Part shown: positions 34,881-47,199 of the stretch, one piece after another
How positions within the stretch are numbered: the stretch's first letter is position 1
Layout of the letters: every line of letters begins with the position of its first letter
From: Rhyacophila brunnea
Lineage: Eukaryota > Arthropoda > Insecta > Trichoptera > Rhyacophilidae
Assembly: GCA_022495005.1 (NCBI GenBank)
Contig: JAGYXB010001010.1
Span: 930,001 to 994,000 of the forward strand
Length of the DNA stretch: 64,000 nt
Direction: 5' to 3'
The notes under the pieces: model-generated
What the model was told of the DNA's origin: nothing
Seen by the model: only the letters and a program-made list of their open reading frames with translations
The model's database searches: none
Translations under genes and position numbers: made by a program

Positions 34881-37800
34881 ATTAATTTATAATGACGGGG
34901 CCTCCACTGCCGCGGCTAGTTCCAAGGGTATGGAAGTGAAGGTTGTCAATGCCAAGAGGAGTCACAGGCCAAGGTCTTCGTATGGTTGGAAGTCAGAATA
35001 AAAACTCATAGTTGGTAGATGGTCCATATATTGTTCAAGTTCACAAAAGTTCACAAAGTTCACAAAGGTTCATCATATTATAATTATTAATGTTCAGAAA
35101 GTTAATATTATTCACATAAATGTTCAAGCACGGTATACGGTCATCCGTCAGATGATAAAGTACATTAACACTCGCAACAAGGAAATATTAATTCGAAGAA
35201 AAGTTCCACAATTATTCAAAGTATTAAAAGATTACTACTATCGAACTTAAGTTGACAGTCAGGTACACACGACCCGATGAATAGCAGATAAAAGTCGAAA
35301 AAGATTCAGGGCCTCCGTTGAAGAACCGCTGTACGAAATTATACTTTTCACTCGAAAATTTTTAAAGTACCAGATAGGTATTTATATTCGAAAAATTATT
35401 CGCGAAATTTTTCTAAGTCGGGGTTAGGTATTTATAAACGAATACTCGCGCCGAAACGACTAAGTCCAACTTTAGGTAATTTTACCCGCAGGAGGAAAAG
35501 GGGGAGTTGGGTGGTCCCAAACTCCTGTGCAGACTTGCACAATTGTATGAATTTGTATAGTAAATCAGACCGACACCCGACGTGGGCCCGGTCCTGGAAG
35601 CAGTAGGAAACTGGATACAGAATTCGGAAATCCTGGGTTTTTATTCGAATCGGGAGATTTCATCCCCTCGGGCGAGCGTTCTACGGGTCAAAAATCCACA
35701 TATCATTTTCACTATGAGATCTGGACTTAATTGATTGCCCCGCGAAACCGCAAGTCGCGAGGGAGCTGAAATCAACGGTGTTCGGTAGGCGCGGGCTGCC
35801 GGCATAAAATCTCGTTCGCGACATCCCGCTGAGAGCGCGATTTCATATAGCTCTCCCTACAATGAATGCGTTTTTTAGCTGGTATTGTACTTTTCGTTTT
35901 TAATTAACCAAGCGAAAACTCAATGTATCAAAGAGTGTGATACGTCAATCTGCTCGTTACCGCTTACGCTAGCATTTGAGTATGCACCCCGTGATGTGAG
36001 TCTCCTCATGATTGAATGGCGGGAGCCACAAGTTCGGACCTATAAGCGGGCCGCCCACGCGCTACGTGTATATTTATGATAAAAATAAAAATTATTAAAA
36101 TACTAAGTCTTATTCTCTACGTATACATATAAATGTTATATCTAATTAACTTATATTTAAGGCGCTAAAATTTAATGGAATCTGACCCGTCTCTGAGCTC
36201 TATATCTCGCGAACCTTTATGGTTACGCGTTTTATAAAATAACTAAAATCTCCGCGGTCTATAGACGCATATGTCATTTTAAGTTTCACGTTGATCGGAC
36301 ACGCGCAGCTCTAGCTATCATTAATAATGTGTTTGTATGGAGATCTCGCGGCCGTCATGGATTGCGTAACCGGGATTTCGCTCCACACATGAGCCAATCG
36401 GCTGCGGCCGCGGTCGGGATAGGGAATTGATCCAGTTGTGCGAGGGAGACAACTGTCCGGTTACCGACCGGCGAACGCAGCGCCAAGGCTGCTCATATGT
36501 TACACATGATCCGCGAGAAATTCCGCGGGGCAATCTCGCGCTGGATGCGCGGATCACGCGTATGGTATTAATATGAGAGTGATGAAAATTAGATGCCAGA
36601 GGTATACAGTACCTCGTGAGTGGCTTAGATGCTATGTAGATGCTACGTACAGAGCCCAGGTCTAGACCGATTCTCGTCTAATTAAATTAATTAAAATATT
36701 GATTAATTATTATCTAGCTTAATTTCGTGGATCGAACTATGTCAACATTATACTCTAATTATAGGTACAGATTTATATATTAATGTCGGCTTACAATTAC
36801 ACACGCTGACAATACCTAATCATCGCAATTATACAATATTAGATCCATTTATCTTAATTACATTATTATATCTACTCGAAGTCCAATACAGTATTATGCT
36901 AATTTAACATTTATATACCTATCAATTATTTATTTAACATGGTAAAATATCTATTACTAACATTATATACCTATTGCTAACATCTTATTAATTGAATTTT
37001 AATTACTACCTTATTATTACTCCGTCGTTATTTACATTCTTACCACCACTCTTCATGGTCCTTATGACCGACTTATCTCATCTACAGTTCACCCTGAGGA
37101 GCAGTGGGGCCTGCGGGGCAACTGTAGGACTTACTCATACATCGTATATGGCTCGTCTTCGTCGAGGGTCGCAAGCTTATTACTTCATAACCGGTGGTAC
37201 ATTGACTATTTTGATCAGATCGAGCGGTTGGATGGTACCACTCCTTATGGGAGCGTCCTCTCAGGGCACACTAAACGTGTTTGTGTCAATAACCATATAT
37301 TACTATGTAGACCGCTGATTAGAACGTGATATTCAATCATTAATTATTCATAATTCATAATTCACCACTAAGAAAACCGCCACTAGAAAACTACAATAAG
37401 TGAAACAAATAAAGCACAATAGAGTATTTTTGTCTGTATTAAAATTAGACACAGTGTGAGAAAATTAGCAACTCTATAAATAAGTTTCAATTGTGTCACC
37501 TCTATTATAATATGAGCTATACAACTATAATCATCACTTTAAAATAAAACAGAAAATATGCGCCATCCAGTGGTGTGTCTTATCTAAAATTCCTTATTCC
37601 TATTGAATCCGCTAAAGATTCCAAACAAAGAGATTGTCGCGCGGTCACGCAATATAATATTATGTGGTTATTCATATGGCTGACGACTTGATTTCGGGTT
37701 TATATTTATTTTAACATACTGCATAGTGTTAGATTAATTATCTGTGAACTTTGAACATTTTCGTAAATTTCGTATGCCTTATTAATAGGATAATATTATA

Positions 37801-38338
37801 AGTAGAAATTTATTGCCCAAGTGTGCAAAGTTCTTGTTGAATTTACAGGATATTGAATAGCTATCTAAATAACCTTTAATATTTGTAAAGGGTAAAGGGC
37901 GAATCTCCATTCTGTACCGAAAGTTTCGTATGGATCAGTCTGGCAAACCCTTTTCTCGAGGATTGATTATTAGTCATGCGACGCAAATCGATTGAGAGAT
38001 CGTGTGAATTTGACGCAGCTCCAAGATTTGTTTCGCGGCCCACGGAACAACAGTCGAGCATACAATAATTCTCTGCGTGTACTATTGTATTTTTTTCTGA
38101 AAAAATTGGGCATATTTTTCTTTAATTGGCTCTAAACGTCGTTGTAGATGTAGGTATTGGCCAGATTACAAAGAAATTTCAGGTTTTAACGATAAATTGA
38201 TATTAGCCACTCAATAAAGTTAAAACAACATGTGCATATATCATAGACTAGGGATTTGAATCCGAGGATAAACGGACACGTCACTACTGTTCATTGTTGG
38301 CTTACAGGATTGCGTATCAAATATTAATTATTATAGTT
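34881..38338. other. Intergenic region with a GC-rich block of unknown nature
   Basis: Contains three direct copies of AGTTCACAAA at about 35040-35075 and the GC-rich block 35440-36570. A plus-strand frame at 36992-37318 is also GC-richer than background but matches nothing I know. A SINE fragment lies at about 38185-38300. Confidence 0.4.
35440..36570. other. GC-rich block, possibly LTR or retroelement relic
   Basis: About 1.1 kb clearly richer in G+C than its surroundings, with many CGCG, a NotI-like GCGGCCGC-type run at 36411 and a TATA-like GGCATAAAATCTCG (about 35801), followed 250 bases later by AAAATAAAAATTATTAAAA. That order resembles promoter plus polyadenylation signals of an LTR, but I found no matching second LTR, TG..CA boundaries or target duplication. 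Open frames at 35885-36079 (+) and 36321-36557 (-) match no family. Confidence 0.3.
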
Positions 38339-39000
38339 CAGTGGTGGCGAACATATGGCACGCGTGCCACCAGTGGCATGTGAGATAATTTTGCGTGGCA
38401 CGCGTTTGAAGAGAAAAAATACCTATATTAACAATAATACTAAATGACAGATGGCATTGTATAAAAAATAGCAGGCAAATACTGTTCAAGAATAAGCATT
38501 ACGTTTAATGTAAATATATAATTACATAGGTCGGTCCTCAGGCGTTATGCTTTACCTATACATATAATATTATAGCATTATCCTCATCAGGCGACGGGGG
38601 ATACCGCGCCGCGAACCGCTAATTTTGATCAATTTACAATGCTTGAGGCTACTGTAGCGAAAGAATGCCTCATCTGATCGGAGCAATTCTTGTGTCTACG
38701 AACAATCTCATTTCTACCACAAAAATGACTGCACAAAATAAGAAACAAAAACTTGGCGAAGCTAGTAGTATTATTTCTGGCAGAAAGTTTCAAAATTGGT
38801 GGACCGAAATGTATGGCATAATTGAAAAAAAGTGATAAAGCTGTATGTTCTGTGAGTGGTATCTAGAACATCCTCATTTTTTTAATACGGTTTTTAATAA
38901 CTATTTTTCCCCCGTGAAAAACAGCTAGGAACGTCAGGCAGTCGAAGATTAATATTTTGGAAATTTTGGCACGCATACGTAAAAAGGTTCGCTAATCCTG
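38339..39000 (+). mobile_element. 662-bp hAT deletion derivative with BED-type transposase fragment
   Basis: Perfect 8-bp target duplication TTATAGTT (38331-38338 and 39001-39008). Ends CAGTGGTGGCGAACATATGG and ...GGTTCGCTAATCCTG. At 38725-38835 a 36-codon plus-strand frame starts MTAQNKKQKLGEASS and holds RKFQNWWTEMYGIIEK, the N-terminal signature of hAT transposases of the ZBED type; it is cut by a stop. The right 100 bases resemble 57-218. Confidence 0.93.
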
Positions 39001-39674
39001 TTATAGTTATAATATTGTTTGAGACACGGTTGCAACCCACAAATATCATACGATAGTAATAATTATTAACTTACGTTAAATGTATATTATGTATATAAAC
39101 TATCAACCAAGCATACGCACTAGGTATCAATTATCAACATAAAAAATAGTTTTATTATTGTAGTAATATAAATTCACATCAAAGCTAGCAACTTTGTGAA
39201 AGTTAGATGGAATCTTGATTGATTGTTTTTCCTTTAACTTGTAGAAGTAGCTTGTCTTATTGACTGTCTAAGACTTTATTTTTTTTATTATTTCATCCAT
39301 ATAATAGTTTTGATAAAACTGACTGTTCCACAGAAATATATCTACACCACGATATTCTTTTGTTTATTCGATTACGTATAAATCAGTGAGAGTGGCAAGT
39401 TGATACGGATAGATCCCACGTGACGGGCCTATGTTAGCTCATATGTTATTATTTTTATTTTGAACACAAAAATACGAAAATATGTATACGCTCAGCCGAA
39501 AAACAAAAACATCGTCACGGAAAACATTCACGTAAAAAAATAAACAAATATCGTTAATTTTTACAATAAAAATATGGAATTTTCATCATATTGTGTTCAT
39601 TACCTACTATTATTAAAACACTGTTACATTATATTATTTAGTTGGTGAGTATAATACGTCCTCGCCGGGATTAT

Positions 39675-40036
39675 AACTCGAGATTCTAGAATGATCGTAA
39701 TCACGAATAATTGTTTTCTCGAGAATTCGTGATTGGTTTTTTGATTTCTCATGAATTCTCGGGATTCTTAAGATATTTAATAAAATCCGTTTACAATGAA
39801 AGTCATGTGCAATTTTTAGTACTTTCATAAAAAATAGCCCAGTAATTTGGAAAATTCACAATATAAGCGAGATATCAAATTTTCTTGGACAGTTTATCTC
39901 ACTTACAATTTTATTTATCGAGGATTTCATTGATGATTTCTAGAGAAATGAAAAATTTCGAAATTTCTGAAAATTAGTTTATTGAGATTCGAGATCGGCT
40001 TTTTCTGATTATTTCTCGATCACAATCTCTAGTTGG
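39675..40036. mobile_element. Probable non-autonomous element with AGAGATTGTGATCGAG ends
   Basis: The left side CTCGAGATTCTAGAATGATC and the right side reverse-complement CTAGAGATTGTGATCGAGAA are related inverted ends. Many GAATTCTCG / CGAGAATTC sub-terminal repeats lie inside, a layout like the GGTATT-rich hAT family at 31615. No target duplication was identified, so the boundaries are approximate. Confidence 0.5.
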
Positions 40037-40274
40037 GATCAAACCACCAATGGTCGTGACCCAGATGATTTTGCCTTCTCCACGGCTTGGCATGGTCTCA
40101 CTTTTATAAGCATTCACTAGATGTTTGTAAAACATGTGTGGTCTCATTAAGTTGGAGGAGTTGAAGTCTCTATGGAGTTCTTTCTCGTCTCCTTCTAATA
40201 TCGCCTTATCGAATACATGATTTTTAAAGATGTCATCCTTCTTGTTGGCAATAATTTATAGGTATACTCTCAAG

Positions 40275-40638
40275 CATGATCCCCACATCCTGAAGCGGGC
40301 CCCCAGGCTAGGATCTTTGGCGGGCCCCCTACATTTTCCAAATGGTGTGCGCAGTAAAATTAATGTGTATATTTAGTGTTTTTTGTATATTTTAATACTT
40401 CCATCCATTTGAATTATTATGGAATTGTCGAGTATCCATACACAACTAAACATTGTACAGAAATTGCGTAAACATATTATTGAATGACAATAGCGCCGTA
40501 GGCGACTTTTTTTACTATTAGAGAAAATTTGTGATATGTGTTTATCTCACTTATCTGATAAACTCGCCATGCCGGGCCCCACCTGAGCCCAGGCCCCCAG
40601 GCTAGAGCTCTGTCAGCCCCCCTCTTGTGGGGGCCATG
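40275..40638. mobile_element. 364-bp hAT MITE (CATG-CCCCCACA ends)
   Basis: Perfect 8-bp target duplication CTCTCAAG (40267-40274 and 40639-40646). Left end CATGATCCCCACATCC; right end, reversed, CATGGCCCCCACAAGAG. Inside, GGGCCCCCAGGCTAG (about 40300) is repeated as AGGCCCCCAGGCTAG (about 40590). No coding capacity. Confidence 0.87.
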
Positions 40639-41872
40639 CTCTCAAGAGTCTGTTTGAAATCTAGTTCACTGGGAATCCGTTATTTATTTGTCCAATCACG
40701 ACAATCTCATAATTCGCCTCTAGCACCACAATATGTCAAATGTGGCTGGTCTCTGCATTAGTTTTATAAATATTTAAAGAAATTACAGTTGATATTTGAA
40801 TTATATATTATCATTTATTACACTAATTCTGAAGAAATTCTCAATTTTACTCACTAATTCTCATAATATGGATTCTATTTATTTAGGCACCTATAATACC
40901 ATAAAACAGTTAATTTTAATATATTTCATAGATATATGTGACGGTGTCACAACACTTACAACAGTTATTAATTATTAGTCGTAAACGATGTACAACTGGA
41001 AGTCCTCGCCGTCTACTTCACTTATAATTTCTTAGTTAGAAGCAGGCTTGAGAGTGGGTCTATTGTTTGGGAACCGTATCAGTTGAAGTATGGCATCATG
41101 GTAGAAAAGATTCAGGAAATAATCTTGAGACTTCTTTATTTGAGGCTGTGTGCATACTATCTGTGGCTTTATGCGACTGACTTTCTCTTACGCATGCTTT
41201 CATAGTAAATAGTCTAAAACAAACTCACAAGAGATCTGTATATTTGACTACATACTTTTTCCGACTTATACAAAATGTAATAATAAATACGTAAAATGTA
41301 AATTCTGCCATTATTGGTAGTCCTTGATCCACCTATCTTAGAAATTGGAAACATCAGTTGTTTGTTTTCTCTAGGTGCAGTAGAGTATATGCTTCATAAC
41401 TTTGCACTCCGGCTCTAGGATGAATATAATGTAATATATTCTAAAAATATTTATTTACATATATTATCTACATAATATTTATTTACTACTGCATATGTTA
41501 ATACAAGTGCATATCATTTGATCTAATTTTATGCGAGGTAATCAGGCAAAGAGGCCTACCAGTATAGCAAAGAGTGCAAAAAGGTGCAAAGTTATAAAAC
41601 GTATTCTCTACTACAATAATCTGCTATTGGTAATGCCAATTGGGTGGGCAATAACTTTGCTCAATTAAATCGAATCTTCGGATATTGATGTATTCCACTT
41701 ACGTGAGGATTTTTCGTGTGAACGTTGTTTTATAAATTCTTAAAATAGTGTCTACTTAGTACGAAGTAGATTTGAATCTATTCTTTGTACTTTTTTATAT
41801 TGTTTTTCTAATATTTAAAACTATTTCTCCATTTTTCATTATCGTCATGTTGCAAACGTCTTGATTTTACCA

Positions 41873-42350
41873 CGTTTTTCTTAGCTCGTATTCTTGTTTG
41901 TCCAGTGGTTGTTTATCCAGTACAAATCTTGCAATCGATTTTTAACTAACTTCCCGGCTAGCTAGACATTTGGAACTTTTATAATATATCAGAACACGAT
42001 GCCAATACATTCTTTTAATACTTTTAGCCATCTTGAAGTAGAATTGAATTCATTTTCAGTTAATTCTGTTTTGTATGAAAAGTTATTTCGACACCATTAT
42101 CGGTTGCTAGGGGTCTGGGGTCCTAGCAACTAAATTATTAATATATACGTGCGTTAATATGGAAATCAAAATGACATTTCAGTATTCTATAATTGTTTGT
42201 TGCAAAATAGCAAAAAAATGATTTGTTTACAATTGCCTTATTTGTCCTCAATTATTAATACATAGAATTGTCAAGTTTATATGATTCAATAGAAAATTTA
42301 AAAACGTAGTATATAAAAAGTTCTTTTTATCTTGTAATTATTTTAATTTG
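41873..42350 (+). repeat. Dispersed ~430-bp repeat, copy 2
   Basis: Full-length relative of 3537-3958 and 60232-60668, with the GGTTGCTAGGGGTCTGGGG hairpin loop and its partner CCTAGCAAC. It carries about 70 extra bases after the CAATATGACATTTCAG-like block (around 42180-42265), absent from copy 1. It directly follows a CATGTTGCAAACGTCTTGA-type LINE tail. Confidence 0.85.
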
Positions 42351-42930
42351 TAAAGTTCGCTACCACGTAGGTACCTACATCCGCCAAACTTAATCAGTTA
42401 ATTAATAATTCAGCATCCGTTATGGCAGCCCTGTCCCTCTTGCGTTCCACCTATAAAACGTTAAGTAGGTATAAATAATTGTTCCTAGAAAATCAGTCAA
42501 TATTCCGTAAATTTCATGTAAATCTGTATACGAGTTGAACGTTTTTTATGATTGATTTTGACGTATAGTAATTACAATGTAAACATCGTCATGTTTTGTA
42601 TCCATAATCACGATGCTCGTCAGCATTTTGACATATAAAAACAAAGCCTCGCGTGCTCGGAAAAATCGAGTCTCATTTTCCAAATTGTTTATTGGTTTTG
42701 GTGTTATAAGGTCACCCTAACTACCCACTCATTCTTTAAGGGCAAACACCATCTACTACTGCGTAATGATAAACCATGGACATTAACTACCTGCTTACCT
42801 TACAAATACAATGAATAAAATTGGCGCTTATGATAGATGGTAATTTGGATTTTATATATTATAAAAAATCCATCATTGAAATAAGTTGCCACTGTGGTTT
42901 CTTTTAACGGCTCTAAAACATATATGTTTC

Positions 42931-42933
<3 letters not shown>

Positions 42934-42980
<47 letters not shown>
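42934..42980. repeat. (TA)n microsatellite
   Basis: About 23 uninterrupted TA dinucleotides. The overlapping plus-strand frame with YIYIYI repeats is a product of this run. Confidence 0.97.
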
Positions 42981-42982
<2 letters not shown>

Positions 42983-44761
42983 ATTAAATCAATCTCTTCA
43001 AAAATATCTTTATAAAACACTTATTTCTTCAAGTGGAAACATGACTACAACACAAAAAGACGCAAGATTTCGAGACACCATTTTTCTTAACTCTATAACT
43101 CTAACTCTGGTAAATAAAATATGATTCTTTCAAAATATACCCCGTTTACACGTGCATTGATTTACCGCTGACAGTACGTATTATCGCGGCTCCAACAAGA
43201 AAATATACGTGCAAACATGTATTATCCTGCAGTTGCCAGATTGCATGCATAAATCCAAAAAGTTCGGAAGCTTCTGAATTTTCATGCGACAGTCTGCCTG
43301 CGCAGTATAACGATAGTGATGAACCTACAGGCGAAAAAACGAACTACACCGCGGAGAGACTCATTTTGAGGTTAACCGATTTTTACGACCTGTCAAATAG
43401 TACCATAAAATGATAACATCGCATCTCGCTTACTCGAATGAGATTGGAGAGACAGTCAGCACTTTGACGTGTAAACAGTTATTGTCATGACAGTTTAAAA
43501 TACACACTATTGCTGCCAGTAATTCCATGCACGTATTCGGGCGCTAATATATTTATATGACATTATGTCACTGAAATAAGTATCTTTTTTATATATTTTT
43601 TTATTTATCCCTCATTCAGATGTTTTTTTAAAGCCATCGAAAACAAAATATTTAAAGCTTACTTTAAAATATCGATGAAATAAAAGCGAAATCGTCTGTA
43701 ATATTAATAATATTTTTCTATTGCTTTAGCTATTTCGTTTTCTGATCCACTTTGAAATATTAGATCGATATTACATACCTACATGAATGCAATATTACTT
43801 ATGTTATTATTCACCTTTGGGTATTGAATCAAATTTTCTCTCATTTTTACTAGTGAAGCATAAACGCCAGACGCAAATCTGTGATATTTTTTTTCACACG
43901 TTTAATTTCAATTGTAGAATTACAAACACATTATTAAACTATGCTTCGAAAAAGAAAGCATTCTTGTAAATATTTATATCAGCACTAAAATAATGAACAT
44001 AATCAACGATAATTTTTAATTTCATTTCAATTACCAACACGTGAAGTAGTGTTCAATTAATGTTTTGTTCAAAGATTTGCGTACAATTAATTCTTTTATA
44101 AATACAAACAAATAATAGTCTGTTCTTTCTCTCAAAATAACCTGTCACGACGGTAGAGAAGGTGTTGTATTATAGTATGTGTTATTTTTTTTACGAGGAA
44201 TGGTTTGATGATTTTGTCCAATATAATGGGTCCTTGCTCCAGATTAAACACGTCATATTGGATATAATATATTGTTGCCAGACCTAGAATTTGAATCCGT
44301 CATTCAAAACGATATCCGCGTGTTCGAATTTGGTACAATATTATTCTAGGACTTTTATTTATAAGTATATTTTGGAGTATTTTCAATATAGAAAATTAAA
44401 TTATTGAATTTGAGAATATATCCAGACTTGAATAAAAAATAGTTAAACTTGTATGTACCTACTTTATAACATAAATTATTGCAAATAAAAATAATTGAAC
44501 TCGATCATCTTTTAATAAAATATACTACCATTTGCGGAGTATATAGTGCTTCACGGGGGTGTAGGTTGTATTAACAGACTTTTTATAAGGAATGCTTGTT
44601 AGTCACTCAAAAGATATGCGTTTAATTTTGATGCGTGACTCGTGATTCAAAATGACAAGCAGCAGCTTTTACATAGCGTTTTAATCAAACAATTATTTTT
44701 GGAAGTTTTCAGTTACACATCAAAAGAGACGTTGCTTTACTTTTCCAGTGACGGCTGAGCG

Positions 44762-44922
44762 ATGCCCCCCCGCGGAGGGGCGACCAGCGACGTCCCCGCA
44801 TCGGCGTCGGCGTCCCCGTCGCCGGTCTCCTACGCCACCCCCCTCTCGGATTCCGCTTCCGCCACCCCCGCATCATACGACTCGCCGAGCTCCCTCTCAC
44901 CCGAGGCTTCGGAAGTGTTTAG
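44762..44922 (+). CDS. Candidate 5' coding exon of an unidentified plus-strand gene (Ser/Ala/Pro-rich)
   Basis: A very GC-rich block lies in AT-rich DNA. A good acceptor (TTGCTTTACTTTTCCAG) ends at 44748 and a donor AG|GTAAAA follows 44922. Of three frames, the one starting at ATG 44762 reads MPPRGGATSDVPASASASPS, then ATPLSDSASATPASYDSPSS and PEASEVF, a disordered composition typical of N-termini of regulatory proteins. An in-frame TGA lies 6 bases before the ATG, so 44749-44761 would be 5' untranslated. It ends in phase 2 (AG), and base A at 56938 completes Arg and opens exon 2 in frame. The competing Arg/Pro-rich frame ends beyond the donor and looks like a composition artefact. Protein family not recognised. 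Confidence 0.58.
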
Positions 44923-45021
44923 GTAAAAACTTTCACATATTATTATATGACCAAACTTTCTGACGTATAGTACAATGAATACATTAATAAGGACAAGCGT
45001 AAAATATAATTATGTAAATTC

Positions 45022-45424
45022 GAATGGATTTGAGTTTTGTATATTTGAGTCATTTTTGCGATCAGGGTTTCGCCTTTCGGCATCTTTCGGCGCTGTCTAT
45101 ACTCACCAAAGGCAACATACACACTGACAGCGAACACTCTTAACTCTAATTACTTATATAATAAATCAATACAATAAAGTAGATGAAAACTCCATTACCT
45201 ACCTATCAAGTCAAGGGTCACAATAAAAAATATAACAAACAAATTATGAATAGTTGAAATGTTAGTAAAAAAATCCCTATCTTATTCATAATAATAGACC
45301 CGATAAGCATGTTATAATAAATCGTCAAAACCCAACGCCTACATACATACACAGCGCCTGAAGATGCCGAAAGGCGAAACCCGGGTCGCAAAAAACGACT
45401 TAAATGGAATAGTACAAAACTTTA
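45022..45424. repeat. Inverted-repeat unit with ~70-bp arms
   Basis: The arm at 45022-45096 (CAGGGTTTCGCCTTTCGGCA) recurs inverted at 45350-45424 (GATGCCGAAAGGCGAAACCC). The match extends through TTTTGCGA and into TTTTGTA..ATTT. The ~250-bp middle is AT-rich. The flank at 45405-45480 (TAGAATTTAAATTCAAATT) is shared with 60160-60225 and, inverted, with 1725-1790. Confidence 0.75.
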
Positions 45425-45559
45425 ATCCATTAGAATTTAAATTCAAATTTCATCAACGGTCGATAGTATTAATATTGTAATTACGCAAGTTTCAGTTTGT
45501 TTGAAATTATTAGCAATATGAACTGACGTCATACATTTTTGAAGCATTTTTTAATTAAT

Positions 45560-45790
45560 TAAGATTACGAGACTGCGCTGGTCATGTCATTTGTAGCGTG
45601 TGGAAGATAATGTGAAGAAAGTATTATGGACGAATTATTAAAACCACAGAAGAAATGGCAGGTCCAATTTTTTCTAGCTAGATGGAGCTACAATAATAAT
45701 TGGCGCATACGTTGGGTACCGAACTGGAAAACGGGCAGGTGGAGAGAGTTGCTAGAAAGAACCATGACCTACCACAGTTTTTCGTGCTTC
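45560..45790 (+). pseudogene. Degraded LINE reverse-transcriptase C-terminal fragment
   Basis: The plus strand reads RLRWAGHVI at 45570 ('RWAGHV.R' is the standard motif in LINE C-termini), then broken frames with KTTEEMAG and TGKRAGGESC, corresponding to the usual Arg/Gly/Pro-rich 'GRP..RW' block. Several stops. Short and old. Confidence 0.5.
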
Positions 45791-46356
45791 TAATAATGGT
45801 TGTAGCCAAGATAAAGTTTTTAGAAATCTGCAATATTTCATATTTTCTTTAAAAGTAGAACCAATGCCATTAATGACACGGGAATAATTTTAATATTAGG
45901 TTAATATTATACCCTGGTCGATTTGTTTAGCCGTATGTTAAGAATATTTTAAATATCATGAGAGTAACATACTCGTGAACACGATAGGTATGTCACAAAA
46001 ATGTACAGATATCATAAAAAACTCACACAGGTAAGTGATTGTCCAATAATTTTATATATTTAAATACATGTTTTATGGTCGATTAATATTTAAAAGGCAC
46101 TTATAATACATTTTATAATTATTCTGGTATTTCTAACATTTTTTTTGCAGATTAATAAACATAATAATGTAATAAACATCATACAGGCCGTATAAAAATA
46201 CATGACGCAGCGTCGTTTTCCCATGGCTTATAATTAATTATATAGGTGCTTAGAATAATTCCTTTAATCGTTTATTAAAATCGCTATGAAGGTACATCAA
46301 TATAAACAGTAAGTGTTAGTTTTATAGCAGTAATATATACATTCATTGATCTACAC

Positions 46357-46877
46357 CAGTGATCGCCAAACGATCGCTCGCAAGCTACAGGTAGCTCGCG
46401 TAGGTATTTTATCATATTTATAAATTTTCCCCTCCAATTTTATTATTGGATTACGAAATGAAATAAAGGCATTTGTTTTGTTCTACCTACTTAAGTGAAT
46501 CAACGTTTATCACTATGAAGGTGGTTAAAAGTAGAAACAGACTCACATCGCATTCAGATGGGAGTGACAAGGTACTCACCGAGAAGTGAATGCCATTCTT
46601 TTCAATAATAATTATTTTTACTTTTACTCACCTTTATTTCAAGATATTTTTCAATTATTATTTTGTTTATAAATAAATAATTAAAGTGCGCATTTTATGT
46701 TTTACTGGAAGTCCGATGTCCTAATTTATGTTAAGTTATGTAATAATATTATGTATGGTACGATAAAGGACGATGATAAAAAATTATAAAGAAAGAATAT
46801 GCATAAGAAGCTCACCAGACAATGAATTTCAATTTCTGAAAGTAGCTCACATCCTTATTGAGTTTTTTATACCACTG
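46357..46877. mobile_element. 521-bp non-autonomous hAT element
   Basis: Perfect 8-bp target duplication ATCTACAC (46349-46356 and 46878-46885). Starts CAGTGATCGCCAAACGATCG, ends TTTTATACCACTG, giving short CAGTG inverted tips. GCAAGCTACAGGTAGCTCGC near the left end is a sub-terminal imperfect palindrome. No transposase frame. Confidence 0.9.
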
Positions 46878-47199
46878 ATCTACACTAACTAAAGTTAGTT
46901 CTTTATGTACCTACACATTTTGTAGAGATATATATTATAATATTTATTATATACACGTTTCGTCTATTCAAGAAAAGCGACTGTAGATATTATTAATTAC
47001 TCTTGACTATTGCGTCCGAATTATAGCAAGGATCGTGCTAATTTATAGCTGGGATCAACATATCAAGAATGCGACATGTATACATTTCTATGGTTTCTAT
47101 TCGATCAATCAAATAGAGCATCTAATTCAGGCATTTCCAATACAGTTATGATATAACGCATCATTATATAGGGTTATCAAATAATATATATATATTTAA

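Larger units (their letters stand above)
39009..44740. other. Intergenic; hAT elements, microsatellite and repeats, no gene
   Basis: Holds a TIR-like element at about 39675-40035, a hAT at 40275-40638, copy 2 of the 0.4-kb repeat, a (TA)n run, SINE fragments at 44195-44320 and 44530-44600, and an inverted-repeat-like stretch at 43130-43560 starting CCCCGTTTACACGTGC. Confidence 0.5.

Noticed and set aside
42894..43124. 76-codon frame with YIYIYI repeats
   Set aside because: Product of the (TA)n microsatellite.
44709..44900. Arg-rich minus-strand frame and the Arg/Pro-rich plus-strand frame at 44748-44963
   Set aside because: Both arise from the GC-rich composition of the exon; the ATG 44762 frame has natural composition and ends at a donor.
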